From Verrucomicrobiota bacterium (GTDB lineage: Bacteria > Verrucomicrobiota > Verrucomicrobiia > Limisphaerales > SXTU01), in the NCBI GenBank assembly GCA_016871445.1, contig VHDH01000002.1, positions 1 to 64,000 of the forward strand: a stretch of 64,000 nucleotides of DNA, in the 5' to 3' direction. Of the stretch, positions 1 through 8,343 are shown piece by piece. Numbering within the stretch: the stretch's first letter is position 1; every line of letters starts with the position of its first letter. The position numbers and the translations under genes were made by a program. The notes beneath the pieces are model-generated. The model was not told the origin of the DNA, made no database searches, and saw only the letters and a program-made list of their open reading frames with translations.

Positions 1-331
1 ACCGGCGCGCGCCGAAACGTAGCGCACCAATATGCGGAATGAGCACCAGCAGGAGAAGTAGGATGCTGGCCCAGTAGCCCAGATAAGACCAGCGCGCCAA
101 CGTCTGGTAAGGGATGAGGCACGTCATCGCCAGCGCGCCGAGCCCCAGCGTGTAAAAGACAGCCTGGCGAAAATGAAGTTGCTTGAACCAAGGCACCCCC
201 GCGCTGGACTCGGTCGCATAACGCGCGCTATGGATGAACAAGACACCTAAAGCCATTAGCCCAAGCAGCGCGCAAAGCAGCACCCAGTCAATCCGGGCAG
301 GCTTCTCAGCGATATTGGTGCGGGCGAGCAT
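1..331 (-). CDS. rodA: RodA, peptidoglycan glycosyltransferase of the elongasome (N-terminal part, cut by window edge)
   Basis: SEDS-family membrane glycosyltransferase that polymerises lipid II during cell elongation, paired with PBP2. Only the first 110 codons lie in the window. The translation starts MLARTNIAEKPARIDW, has a first hydrophobic span, then an outward segment containing HSARYATES, then further membrane spans. It reaches RFGARRW-like sequence at the edge, and the GARRW motif is a hallmark of RodA/FtsW. It follows mrdA on the same strand, as in many rod operons. The ATG at 329-331 overlaps the stop of a doubtful small reading frame between it and mrdA. Identity is secure; the rest of the gene lies outside the window. 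Confidence 0.88.
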   Translation of the reverse strand, partial: MLARTNIAEKPARIDWVLLCALLGLMALGVLFIHSARYATESSAGVPWFKQLHFRQAVFYTLGLGALAMTCLIPYQTLARWSYLGYWASILLLLLVLIPHIGALRFGARR

Positions 332-621
332 CAGGCAGTTGGCAAGTGATGGGTGTCGAGTGACTTGGGACGGAGGTTCGGATCTAAAAAGCGCGGCCTC
401 TTGCTTTTTGCCTCAACCCGATTCTTTCCCACCGGGGAAGGGAGAATGATAGCTAGCGCGCGGCTGATTATAGTGTTGTGTTCATCAGAGATTGGACTGC
501 TTTTTTCCCTATCGCCACGAGCGAGAGCCAATGCAAGCGAGAGCGTTGGCAACGAGTTCTCCCTAGCTTCGGACGTAACCGGCCGAGTCGCATTTACCCG
601 CATGGTCGTTTCTCGCCGCAT
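331..621 (-). CDS. Doubtful 96-codon reading frame between mrdA and rodA
   Basis: An open frame fills the whole mrdA-rodA space. Its ATG overlaps the mrdA stop (TAATG) and its TGA overlaps the rodA ATG (TGATG), an arrangement that would suit translational coupling. Against it being a gene: the product resembles no family I know, has no domain or membrane span, is compositionally bland, and its second half reads through an intergenic-style repeat at 411-448. An open frame of this length is also easy to get by chance in GC-rich DNA. It may serve as a translated spacer that passes ribosomes from mrdA to rodA, but noncoding sequence is more likely. Confidence 0.2.
   Translation of the reverse strand: MRRETTMRVNATRPVTSEARENSLPTLSLALALARGDREKSSPISDEHNTIISRALAIILPSPVGKNRVEAKSKRPRFLDPNLRPKSLDTHHLPTA
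411..448. repeat. Intergenic-style G/C-skewed repeat with hairpin arms
   Basis: On the minus strand this reads as a CTCCCTTCCCC arm, then GGTGGGAAAGA, then CGGGTTGAGG. The layout of pyrimidine arm, complementary purine arm and a GGGTTGAGG-like tail resembles the sequence at 51602-51644, inside the leader of the large pseudopilin-type gene. Similar but more degenerate sequence occurs at 53296-53334 and 54282-54330. It looks like a dispersed, degenerate intergenic repeat. Membership is judged by eye. Confidence 0.4.
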
Positions 622-2576
622 TAGTTCGTTTGGGCTAAGACTGCGTTTTTTTGCCCGCCGTCGCGCTCGTGCTTAAGCAAAGCCTCATAAATCAAGCGTG
701 CGATCGGGGCGCAGGTTTTGCCGCCGGACGCGCCGCTCTCGACCATTACAACGACCGCCCACTTGGGCCGGTCCACTGGTGCAAATGAGGCGAACCAAGT
801 CGTCTTGTCCACCACCCTGCCGCCCTGCTCAATTTCCGCCGTTCCAGTCTTGCCGCCAATCTTGAGGCCCCGAATGGTGGCCCCAACACCGGTGCCGCCC
901 GCTTCCTCCACTTCCGCGAGCATCGCTTCGTGGATCAGTCGCAAGTTCTCCGGTTTCACGCCTAGTTCGTCGCGCACTTTCACCGGGAACTCATTCGCCT
1001 GATCGCCGGACTGCGGGTCGCTCGGCTCCGTCCTCAGCACTAGGCGCGGTGAGAGAACCTTCCCACCATTGGCAATCGCAGCCGTCATCACGGCAATTTG
1101 CAACGGGCTGACGGACACTTTGCCTTGGCCAATAGCCAGGTTGGCCGTGTCGCCGGGTTGCCAGCGGCGCAGCAAGTCGGTCTGGTCGGGAAATTCTCCG
1201 GCGGTCTCTTGACGGGGCAGGATCCCCGTACGCTCGCCGAGGTGAAACTTCTCACCGAGCAGAATCATCTTTTGCAGCACGCCCGGCTTGAGTGCTTGGT
1301 GAATGAAATAGGCGTTCGAGGAGTGCATCAGCGCCTTCTTGAAATCGTAGGGACCGGCCGCGACGGTATCCTTCACTTTCCGGTTACCCACGTGATAGCA
1401 ACCCTTGCCAGGCCGCTCAGGGTCTTCCACGACGTTAAAAACCTCCTTAGGGTCAAGCCGCTCCAACTCGAGGGCGGCCAGGCCGGTAAGCATCTTAAGC
1501 ACCGAGCCAGGGTGGTAGTTCTCCTGCGTGGCGCGGTTGAGCATTGGTCGCTGCACGGGGTGGTTCAGCACGTTGGTCCAACGCTCGGTCGCAATGTGGC
1601 CCATGAACTCTACCGGCTCAAAGGTCGGCGCGGAGGCCATCGCCAGCACATCGCCATTGTGGACGTCCAACACCACCGCCGCGCCGCGCGTCTGCGCGCC
1701 AAACAGGGACGTAACGAGGGCAGCCTCAGCTGCACGCTGAAGCCGGAAGTCGAGCGTGAGCACGAGATGATTACCTGGCTCGGGCGCGCGCAGCATAATC
1801 TCCTGCTGCCGATAACCAAGGCGGTTCACGGTCATGGACTTCGTGCCTGCAGTGCCGCGCAACTGCACGTCGAAAATCCCCTCCATGCCGGTCATGCCCC
1901 TCCAATCAGGCAGGCGGTAGTGATAGAAGGCGTCCTCTTCCACCTGCGAACTCTGGTCGCGCGTAAGCGTGCCGAGGACCTGTGCAGCCAAGCCGCCGTG
2001 GGGATAAACGCGCAGCGGCTGGATCTCTAGGTCGAGGCCGGGAAACACGCCGGGCCGTTCGGCGAAGCGCGCGACCTGCCCGGGGTTAAGGTTTTGCAGC
2101 AAGGGGATGGGCAGCGCACGTACCTCGTTGTAATGCCGCTGAAACCGGCGCTGATCGATGACCTGCGGCTGTTGAAGCCAGTCGCTTACCTGCGCGGTGA
2201 TGTTGCTGACCACGTTGTAGCGCGCAGCCCATTCCAGGGACTCGCGCTCCGCCCGAGTGAGGCGCACGCCGGCTGGCCGGAGACGGACATATTCAGTTTG
2301 GAAGTGCTTGCCTAGCTCAGCAAGGTAAAGCTCGACGTTGTAGGTCGGGCGGTTCTCTGCGAACGCCTGGCCATGGCGGTCGAGAATCTTCCCGCGCACA
2401 GCCGGCAGTCGCACAGTGCGCACGGCCTGGTCCTCAAGGCTGTCAGCAAACTTCTTCGAGGAGAACACCTGCACATACCACAACCCCGCCAGCAGCACGC
2501 CGAACCCACCGCCCATCAGGATGGCGAGTACGCGAAGCTGCGTGTCGGGCGGCTTGGTTGGGTTAACGGGAACCAT
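621..2576 (-). CDS. mrdA: Penicillin-binding protein 2, elongation-specific transpeptidase
   Basis: Class B PBP that cross-links peptidoglycan during elongation in complex with RodA and MreC. The 651-residue length is normal for PBP2. A single N-terminal membrane anchor spans about residues 15-37, followed by the PBP dimerisation domain (RGKILDRHG near 61-69) and the transpeptidase domain. All three catalytic motifs are present: SVLK at about 358-361, SSN at about 419-421 and KTGT at about 576-579. The ATG at 2576 fits the usual short cytoplasmic tail. It lies downstream of mreD (170-base gap) and upstream of rodA, the standard mreBCD-mrdA-rodA order. Confidence 0.95.
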   Translation of the reverse strand: MVPVNPTKPPDTQLRVLAILMGGGFGVLLAGLWYVQVFSSKKFADSLEDQAVRTVRLPAVRGKILDRHGQAFAENRPTYNVELYLAELGKHFQTEYVRLRPAGVRLTRAERESLEWAARYNVVSNITAQVSDWLQQPQVIDQRRFQRHYNEVRALPIPLLQNLNPGQVARFAERPGVFPGLDLEIQPLRVYPHGGLAAQVLGTLTRDQSSQVEEDAFYHYRLPDWRGMTGMEGIFDVQLRGTAGTKSMTVNRLGYRQQEIMLRAPEPGNHLVLTLDFRLQRAAEAALVTSLFGAQTRGAAVVLDVHNGDVLAMASAPTFEPVEFMGHIATERWTNVLNHPVQRPMLNRATQENYHPGSVLKMLTGLAALELERLDPKEVFNVVEDPERPGKGCYHVGNRKVKDTVAAGPYDFKKALMHSSNAYFIHQALKPGVLQKMILLGEKFHLGERTGILPRQETAGEFPDQTDLLRRWQPGDTANLAIGQGKVSVSPLQIAVMTAAIANGGKVLSPRLVLRTEPSDPQSGDQANEFPVKVRDELGVKPENLRLIHEAMLAEVEEAGGTGVGATIRGLKIGGKTGTAEIEQGGRVVDKTTWFASFAPVDRPKWAVVVMVESGASGGKTCAPIARLIYEALLKHERDGGQKNAVLAQTN

Positions 2577-2746
2577 GGGCTATTGGGCGGAAAAAATTAA
2601 GTTGAGGAGACAAGCCGGCGGGTGGCTGCGGTTGGCTGACAAAGGGGGAACACGCGAACTGCACAAAGCATACGCAACACACAGCAAGCAGCACGCGCTG
2701 GTGGTTTAACGTCTGATATTCATGCTTAACCATATTCATCAGTAGT

Positions 2747-3298
2747 TCAAAATCTGGTTCGCTTGATTTGCCGTGTCTCGCTGTAGTGCGATTCCGGCAC
2801 GGGCTGATAGGCAAACAGCTGTTTCACCTGCGCGAAGAGCCGGAAGACCAGCGGCGTCACGAGCGCTCCGCCCGCCGCCATCACGAGCCACTGCCCGAGC
2901 AGCCGCCAAGACAGCGGCACCGGGTGGTGCGTGTTCATCAACACAACCATGACGCACGCGGGCACCAACGAGCTGGCGAGGAAACCTGTCATCACCTGCG
3001 CGTAAAGTTGGTCGCGTAGCACAAGGTCGCGCTGGCGATGCAACATGAAGCCGGTTAGCGACAGCGCAAGCGTGGTGACCCCGAGCGGATTAGCGGAGAA
3101 AGCGTCCTGCATCAGCCCGCCCACAACGGCGAGCATCGCCATGGTCGGGAGCGAGGAGGAGAGCGCGACATAGACCATCAGCGCGGGCAGCAGGCTGAAC
3201 TGCGCACCGAGTGTGGAGCGGAAGCCGTTGAACGTAATCTCGAACGCAACCGCGAGCCACGCAGCGAGCAGGATAGCAATGGATTCAAGACGATTCAC
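2747..3298 (-). CDS. mreD: Rod shape-determining protein MreD
   Basis: Small polytopic membrane protein of the elongasome. The 183 residues are almost entirely hydrophobic, with about five or six predicted spans. The segment GLMQDAFSANPLGVTTLAL matches the characteristic MreD motif (G-x-x-Q-D-x-x-x-x-x-P-L-G), followed by a basic loop. The start appears to be GTG at 3296-3298; I see no good Shine-Dalgarno and no nearby ATG that keeps the first span. It lies between mreC (94-base gap) and mrdA. The family is weakly conserved, so the call rests on the motif, topology and position. Confidence 0.9.
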   Translation of the reverse strand: MNRLESIAILLAAWLAVAFEITFNGFRSTLGAQFSLLPALMVYVALSSSLPTMAMLAVVGGLMQDAFSANPLGVTTLALSLTGFMLHRQRDLVLRDQLYAQVMTGFLASSLVPACVMVVLMNTHHPVPLSWRLLGQWLVMAAGGALVTPLVFRLFAQVKQLFAYQPVPESHYSETRQIKRTRF

Positions 3299-3392
3299 GG
3301 CAGAGAGGGAGGATTGGAATAAAGCGAGAGAGAGACGGCCGCATTGGCGTTCTTGCCCTTGGTCGAGGTCTTAATCTTGCTTCTCTGGGTCT

Positions 3393-4229
3393 TCATTGCA
3401 CCACTACCCATACTCGGTCGAGGGAGTTAAGGTTCACAGCGAGTTTCACACGCGCTTCTTGGTAAAGGCCGAAGCCGACGTTGCGCACGTCCACGATTTC
3501 TCCGATGCGGATGCCACTTGGGAACACGCCGCCGAGGCCGCTGGTGAGGACGGCGTTGCCGGGTTTCAACTCCAGCCCGCTCGTCACAATGGTCTGGCCG
3601 CCCTTCACCGGGCTACCGCGAGAGAGATAGGTGAGCGTCACGACGGCGGGGTCGGCAGCGTAGGGCATGATGATACCGTTTTCGGCGGTTTCCTTGACCA
3701 GCGCGGCCACGCGACAGTTCTGGTCACCGAGCAACACGACCTGCGACCGCGTCGAGCCGACGGCGGCGACCCGGCCCACGAGGCCATCGGGTGCGATGAC
3801 TGGCATGTCTGCGCGCACGCCGTCACGGCTGCCCACGTCAATGAACACGGTGCGCCACCAGTTCGCCGGGTCGCGGGCGATTACGCGCGCGGGCTTGAGT
3901 TGCCACGGCACGCGGGCGGGCAAGCCGGCGTGCTGGCGGAGTTGCTCGTTTTCACGGAGGGCTCCTTGCGCTTGGGCGAGGTTGAACTCGAGCTTCTGCT
4001 TTTCGGCGCGAAGCTGCTCGAGTTCGCGCACAAGGTCTTCGCGGGGAACAATGGCGTTACCCGTGCGACGGGCGGCACTTTGAGTAGCCTCGGTGAGGCC
4101 AAAGAGCGGGAGGAACAGGCCGGTTAACGCGAGCTTGACGCGATTGGTCGTGGACTCCGGCAGGCTGAGGAATATCAGCCCAACCAGCGCCACGAATCCG
4201 AGCGCGATATATTGCGACTTGCGTAGCAT
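3393..4229 (-). CDS. mreC: Cell shape protein MreC
   Basis: Periplasmic scaffold that joins the MreB filament to PBP2. There is an N-terminal membrane span at about residues 6-25, then a coiled-coil stretch at about 65-97 rich in Glu, Leu and Gln (LVRELEQLRAEKQKLEF). The beta-barrel domain that follows contains the family motif DGVRADMPVIAPDGLVGRV. I place the start at the ATG at 4229; a TTG three codons upstream is less likely. The length (278) is typical. It begins 32 bases after mreB and is surely cotranscribed with it. Confidence 0.94.
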   Translation of the reverse strand: MLRKSQYIALGFVALVGLIFLSLPESTTNRVKLALTGLFLPLFGLTEATQSAARRTGNAIVPREDLVRELEQLRAEKQKLEFNLAQAQGALRENEQLRQHAGLPARVPWQLKPARVIARDPANWWRTVFIDVGSRDGVRADMPVIAPDGLVGRVAAVGSTRSQVVLLGDQNCRVAALVKETAENGIIMPYAADPAVVTLTYLSRGSPVKGGQTIVTSGLELKPGNAVLTSGLGGVFPSGIRIGEIVDVRNVGFGLYQEARVKLAVNLNSLDRVWVVVQ

Positions 4230-4261
4230 GGCCCGCAAACAAATGCGGGCGAACGAACTGA

Positions 4262-5290
4262 TCAGCCTTGGCTGGAGGTGGCGACGCGCTTGAGGAACTG
4301 CAGATTTTGGAGGACTTGGCCGGTGCCTTCGGCTACGGCGGTAAGCGGGTCGTCGGCAATATGAACCGGCAAGCCGGTCTCCTGCGCGACGAGCCGATCT
4401 ATGTTCCGCAGCAATGCGCCGCCGCCAGCCATGACGATGCCGCGGTCAATCAAGTCCGCGGACAGTTCAGGTGGGCAGCGTTCCAGCGTGATGCGGATCG
4501 ACTCCAAGATGCTCGATAACGGTTCCTTCAGGGCTTCGCGAATCTCTTCTGAGCGGATGGTGATGGTCTTGGGTAGTCCCGCGCTCAAGTCGCGGCCCTT
4601 AACCTCCATCGTGAGTTCCTGCTCCAGCGGAAAGGCCGAACCGACGCGGATTTTGATCTCTTCCGCGGTCCGTTCGCCAATCATCAAATTGTAGGTGCGC
4701 TTCATGTGCGCGACGATGGTCTCGTCAAACTCGTCTCCGCCCACGCGGAGACTCCGGCTGAACACGATGCCCGCGAGTGAGATAATCGCGATCTCGCATG
4801 TGCCGCCGCCTATATCCACGATCATGTTGCCCGCCGGCTCATGAACCGGCAGGCCGACGCCGATGGCCGAGGCCATCGGCTGCTCGATTAAATAGACTTC
4901 CCGCGCCCCGGCATGGGTGGCCGAGTCTTTTACCGCGCGACGCTCCACTTCAGTGATGCCCGAAGGGACGGCGACGACCACGCGCGGCGCGATCAACTTG
5001 CGATGGTGAACCTTCTGTATGAAGTGCCGCAACATCGCCTCCACGATTTCGAAGTCGGCGATGACGCCGTCTTTCATCGGACGAATGGCGAGGATGTGTC
5101 CGGGAGTGCGACCGAGCATTCGCTTGGCCTCCTCTCCGACGGCTAGCACATTGGTCGTCCCCGCTTGGATGGCAACGACAGACGGTTCCCGTAAGACAAT
5201 GCCTTGATCACGCAAGTAAACCAGGGAATTTGCAGTCCCTAGGTCTATTCCGATATCGTTGGAAAACAGGCTTTTAACTTGCGACAACAT
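4262..5290 (-). CDS. mreB: Rod shape-determining actin homologue MreB
   Basis: Bacterial actin that forms membrane-bound filaments and positions the elongation machinery. The N-terminus carries the nucleotide-binding phosphate 1 loop ([14 protein letters not shown]). Further on are the phosphate 2 motif ([18 protein letters not shown]) and the adenosine motif ([15 protein letters not shown]). At 342 residues it is full length. It heads the mreB-mreC-mreD-mrdA-rodA operon. Upstream there is a TTGACA hexamer (minus strand, 5362-5367), but I see no convincing -10 at the expected spacing, so no promoter is called. Confidence 0.97.
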   Translation of the reverse strand: MLSQVKSLFSNDIGIDLGTANSLVYLRDQGIVLREPSVVAIQAGTTNVLAVGEEAKRMLGRTPGHILAIRPMKDGVIADFEIVEAMLRHFIQKVHHRKLIAPRVVVAVPSGITEVERRAVKDSATHAGAREVYLIEQPMASAIGVGLPVHEPAGNMIVDIGGGTCEIAIISLAGIVFSRSLRVGGDEFDETIVAHMKRTYNLMIGERTAEEIKIRVGSAFPLEQELTMEVKGRDLSAGLPKTITIRSEEIREALKEPLSSILESIRITLERCPPELSADLIDRGIVMAGGGALLRNIDRLVAQETGLPVHIADDPLTAVAEGTGQVLQNLQFLKRVATSSQG

Positions 5291-5393
5291 GAAATGCGCC
5301 TAGCAATGTCGACAGCGTATGGGTCCGCTGGAGGGGCGGCAAGCCATTTCAAGGCTCAGAGTGTCAAGTTCCACCGGGCGGCGAAACCGTGCT

Positions 5394-6437
5394 TTAAGGC
5401 GACTGTAATTCGCTCAGGGCGATGGACTTCTCAAGCTGCACTTGGGCATTCACGTCGAGGATTTGCAAGGTCAGGCGCGGCTCGGCGCGCTGCCAGTCAA
5501 TACGCAAGCGGCCCACATTCGCTTCATGAAAGGTCTTCGCGTCGTGGCGGTACCGGTTGGGTGTAGGTGTCTGGCGCGGGTGCCGCTGCGTCATCGCGCT
5601 GGCAGTGAGGTCGTAAAGCGGGTAGCCGGCCGGGCTATCCATGCGGGAAAGCTCGCACCAGTGACGGTCGCCGCTGACGAAGAGGACGCCGTTGGCGCGG
5701 GTGCGGCGGAGGAGTTCGAGGAAGCGCTGCTTCTCGCGCGGGAAGTTCGCCCAAGACTCGCAGCCGGCGAATTCCGCGACGAACTGGATGCTCGACGCGA
5801 TGAGCCGCACCTCCGCCGGTTGGCGCAACTGCTCCTCCAGCCAGCGCCATTGGGCGTCGCCGAGCACGGTGGCCTGCGGGTCTGGGCTGGGCACGTAGGG
5901 GCCGCCGCTGGGTTCCGCGCCGTGGTCGCCGCGCACGAGCGGGCTGCGGAAGTAACGGGTGTCCAAGAGAATGACCTGCACGCGCCGGCCAACCGGACCG
6001 AAGATTTGCGCATGGTAAATGCCCTCCTGCTTGCGACGTGTTGAATCGGCGGGCTCGTCCAGCCAGTTGAAGAATTCCAACTGCGACTCGCGGCGCATCG
6101 GGTAGGACGCGCCGGCGTCGTTCATGCCGTAATCATGATCATCCCACGTCGCGAGCACGGGAGCTTTGCGGCGGACAGTCTGAAAGAACGGCGTAGCCTT
6201 CAGCGAATTGTATTTGGCGCGCATCACCATCATGTTCGTGGTGTCGGCGTAGATATTGTCCCCGAGGAAGACGAAGAGGTCCATCGGCAGTTTGGCCGCG
6301 CGGTCGAGCATGGGGTGCTCGGTTTTGTTCAGGCAGGAGCCGAAGAGAATGTCGCGCAGTGGGCGGTCGGCGGAGCGCGGCGTGGTTCCGCAACCAGCAA
6401 GGAGAGCGGCGGCGAGGAGCAAGAGGAGAAGGCGCAT
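5394..6437 (-). CDS. PhoD-like metallophosphoesterase lipoprotein
   Basis: Alkaline phosphatase D / phospholipase D-type phosphoesterase, probably attached to the envelope as a lipoprotein. The ATG at 6437 gives a classic lipoprotein signal: a run of Leu and Ala ending in the lipobox LLAGC, so the mature protein would start at the Cys near residue 16. Metal-binding and catalytic motifs of the PhoD family follow: FLGDNIYAD, ATWDDHDYG and SGDRHWCE. The length is 347 residues. A longer reading frame continues upstream, but its extra 23 residues come from repeat-like DNA (6451-6509). It lies 81 bases downstream of the permease gene on the same strand, which hints at cotranscription; the substrate is unknown. 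Confidence 0.85.
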   Translation of the reverse strand: MRLLLLLLAAALLAGCGTTPRSADRPLRDILFGSCLNKTEHPMLDRAAKLPMDLFVFLGDNIYADTTNMMVMRAKYNSLKATPFFQTVRRKAPVLATWDDHDYGMNDAGASYPMRRESQLEFFNWLDEPADSTRRKQEGIYHAQIFGPVGRRVQVILLDTRYFRSPLVRGDHGAEPSGGPYVPSPDPQATVLGDAQWRWLEEQLRQPAEVRLIASSIQFVAEFAGCESWANFPREKQRFLELLRRTRANGVLFVSGDRHWCELSRMDSPAGYPLYDLTASAMTQRHPRQTPTPNRYRHDAKTFHEANVGRLRIDWQRAEPRLTLQILDVNAQVQLEKSIALSELQSP

Positions 6438-6450
6438 GACGGTGAAGCAA

Positions 6451-6509
6451 CTGGTGATTAGTTGGCGGAAAGCGTCACGACGCGAGCGGAGGAAACGACT
6501 AATCACTAG
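6451..6509. repeat. Imperfect inverted repeat upstream of the PhoD-like gene
   Basis: CTGGTGATTAGTTG at 6451-6464 and CGACTAATCACTAG at 6496-6509 are inverted copies with 12 of 14 positions matching, separated by 31 bases. The pair sits between the permease stop and the lipoprotein start, just upstream of the likely ATG. It could fold in the mRNA and act as a weak attenuator, or it may simply be debris of an ACTAATCACT-type low-complexity repeat. Confidence 0.5.
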
Positions 6510-6518
6510 TCTTTTCCC

Positions 6519-8048
6519 TCACTGCCCTGGCTTGCCCATCGGAAACGGGATGACCAGCGAGAGCAGCCACGTGGCAAGCATTCCGACGAACGAGTTAACC
6601 GTGAGTAATACGGACCAAGTCTTGAGGGTTTCAGCTTCCGTAAGACCACCGAGCTTGCTCACGACCCAGAACCCGCTGTCATTCATCCACGAGAAGCCAA
6701 AGCCGCCGAAGCCGATGGCGAGGAACAGATAAATCGGGTCGTAAGGCAGCGGAGTGCCACCGGTGATAATGGGATACATCATCGCGCTAGTGGTGAGCAT
6801 CGCCACCGTGGCGGAGCCTTGGGCAATACGGATAACGACGGCAACCATGAAGGAAAGCCAAAGCATCGAGATGTCGTGGCCCGTCGCGGCGGCCTTGATG
6901 GCGTCGCCTACGCCAGCGTTGCGGAGCATGAGGCCGAACGCGCCGCCCGCCGCCGTGATGAGGATGATGGTGCCTGAGGTCTCTAGCGGCGGGCCAATCA
7001 ACTCACATATTTTCGCGACGCTATAGCCCCTTTGCCGCGCGAGCACGAACATCGAGACCAGCGTGCCGATGAGCAACGCGACGTTCTTGTTACCGATGAA
7101 CTCAACCGCCGCGAACGTGGACGCGAAGGCTTCCCGGCCCCCGAGCAGTTTCACAAAGGCTTCGTTCTCCTTCCCGATGACCATGAACGACGAGAGGCTG
7201 ATGAGAAAAATCGGCAGGATGACTGGGGTGATGGACCACGCGAAAGACGGCAACTCCGACTCTGGTTTGTCCACGATGGACCGCAACTCGGCAAGCGAGG
7301 TGCCGGGCGTCTCACGCATCGGGACGTCGAACTTGCGGTTTAGCCACTGGCAGACGAACCACCCCACCGCCAGCGGGAACAGCCCGACGGCCATGCCCGC
7401 AAGGATCGATACACCGACGTCAATCTTCAGGTTCTCGACCATTGCCAGCGGCCCCGGATGCGGCACGGTCATCGAGTGCGTGATCACGCCACCGCAGCAC
7501 ACCGCCATGACGTAGAGCAGGTAGTCCTTGCCCGTCCGCAGCCGCAGCGCCCGCGCCAGCGGCACCATGAGCATGAACATCGTGTCGAAGAAGATGGGCA
7601 CGGAAAGAACGTAGGTGCTCAACAGCAGCGCGATACCCGCATTCTTTTCACCAAAAAATGCGAGGAAACGCCGCACCACCTTGTCTGCCGCACCGCTTTC
7701 CATCAGGCACATGGAAATAATGGTGGCCAAGCCGATGACGATCGCGATGCCGCCCGCCGTTCGTCCGAACTCGATGCTCGTCAGTTCCACGGCCTGCACC
7801 CAGTGGTTTTTGAGCGGCTTGCCGTCGGGCGAGACCACCGGTGAATCGGGCTTCGGCACGCGGGCCTTTGCGCCAGGCAGTTGCTCCGCCATGAGGCCGG
7901 CGAAGATTGCCGCAAGGATGAGTGCGAGAAACGCGTGCGCGCGAACGACCGAGATCATCGCCACGACGAACGCAACGGAGATAACCAATACGGCCAAGGG
8001 CCAAAGGCTGACTTCGCCGGCCGCAAAAAGACCAAAGGGCATGGACAT
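6519..8048 (-). CDS. GntP-family permease (gluconate or related organic acid : H+ symporter)
   Basis: Polytopic inner-membrane transporter of the GntP/gluconate permease family. The 509-residue protein has many hydrophobic segments. Characteristic stretches include EFGRTAGGIAIVIGLATIIS, PIFFDTMFMLMVPLARAL and ITHSMTVPHPGPLAMVENL, the last with the conserved P-H-P-G-P. It is somewhat longer than the usual 440-450 residues because of a hydrophilic insert near residues 55-85. Substrate cannot be read from sequence; gluconate, other sugar acids and related organic acids are all possible. The PhoD-like gene follows on the same strand. Confidence 0.88.
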   Translation of the reverse strand: MSMPFGLFAAGEVSLWPLAVLVISVAFVVAMISVVRAHAFLALILAAIFAGLMAEQLPGAKARVPKPDSPVVSPDGKPLKNHWVQAVELTSIEFGRTAGGIAIVIGLATIISMCLMESGAADKVVRRFLAFFGEKNAGIALLLSTYVLSVPIFFDTMFMLMVPLARALRLRTGKDYLLYVMAVCCGGVITHSMTVPHPGPLAMVENLKIDVGVSILAGMAVGLFPLAVGWFVCQWLNRKFDVPMRETPGTSLAELRSIVDKPESELPSFAWSITPVILPIFLISLSSFMVIGKENEAFVKLLGGREAFASTFAAVEFIGNKNVALLIGTLVSMFVLARQRGYSVAKICELIGPPLETSGTIILITAAGGAFGLMLRNAGVGDAIKAAATGHDISMLWLSFMVAVVIRIAQGSATVAMLTTSAMMYPIITGGTPLPYDPIYLFLAIGFGGFGFSWMNDSGFWVVSKLGGLTEAETLKTWSVLLTVNSFVGMLATWLLSLVIPFPMGKPGQ

Positions 8049-8343
8049 CGGATTGATGAGTCCAGTTCACCAGAGGCCGCGCAGCGCGGTCAAGGCTGGA
8101 GGCCAAGCAAATGGGTAAATTACGCATCCTCTTGAACACGGCGGGGGCAGCGTGACCACCTGTTTAAGTTGAGCCGTAATATATCCTGCCGCAGGGCCAG
8201 CGCGCTGTCGTTTAAGAACAGCATGGCTGGGCGCGGCATCGCTCTGACTACAAACCTGAGTTTCTAGCGCAGCGATGCCGTCAAAGTTTTATTCTCTACG
8301 GCTGGGTTGCTCAGCGGGGGAAATCTTGATTAATCTTACGCCA
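8049..8343. other. Divergent intergenic region between permease and PQQ-propeller genes
   Basis: About 295 bases between two divergently transcribed genes, so promoters for both probably lie here, but no clear -35/-10 pair is visible. One notable feature is a perfect 9-bp inverted repeat, GGCATCGCT (8235-8243) and AGCGATGCC (8271-8279), separated by 27 bases. It could be an operator or a structured 5' leader for the plus-strand gene. Confidence 0.35.

Noticed and set aside
5339-5367. TTGACA hexamer upstream of mreB as a promoter
   Set aside because: The expected -10 position is GC-rich (GCTTGC), so no complete promoter can be supported.
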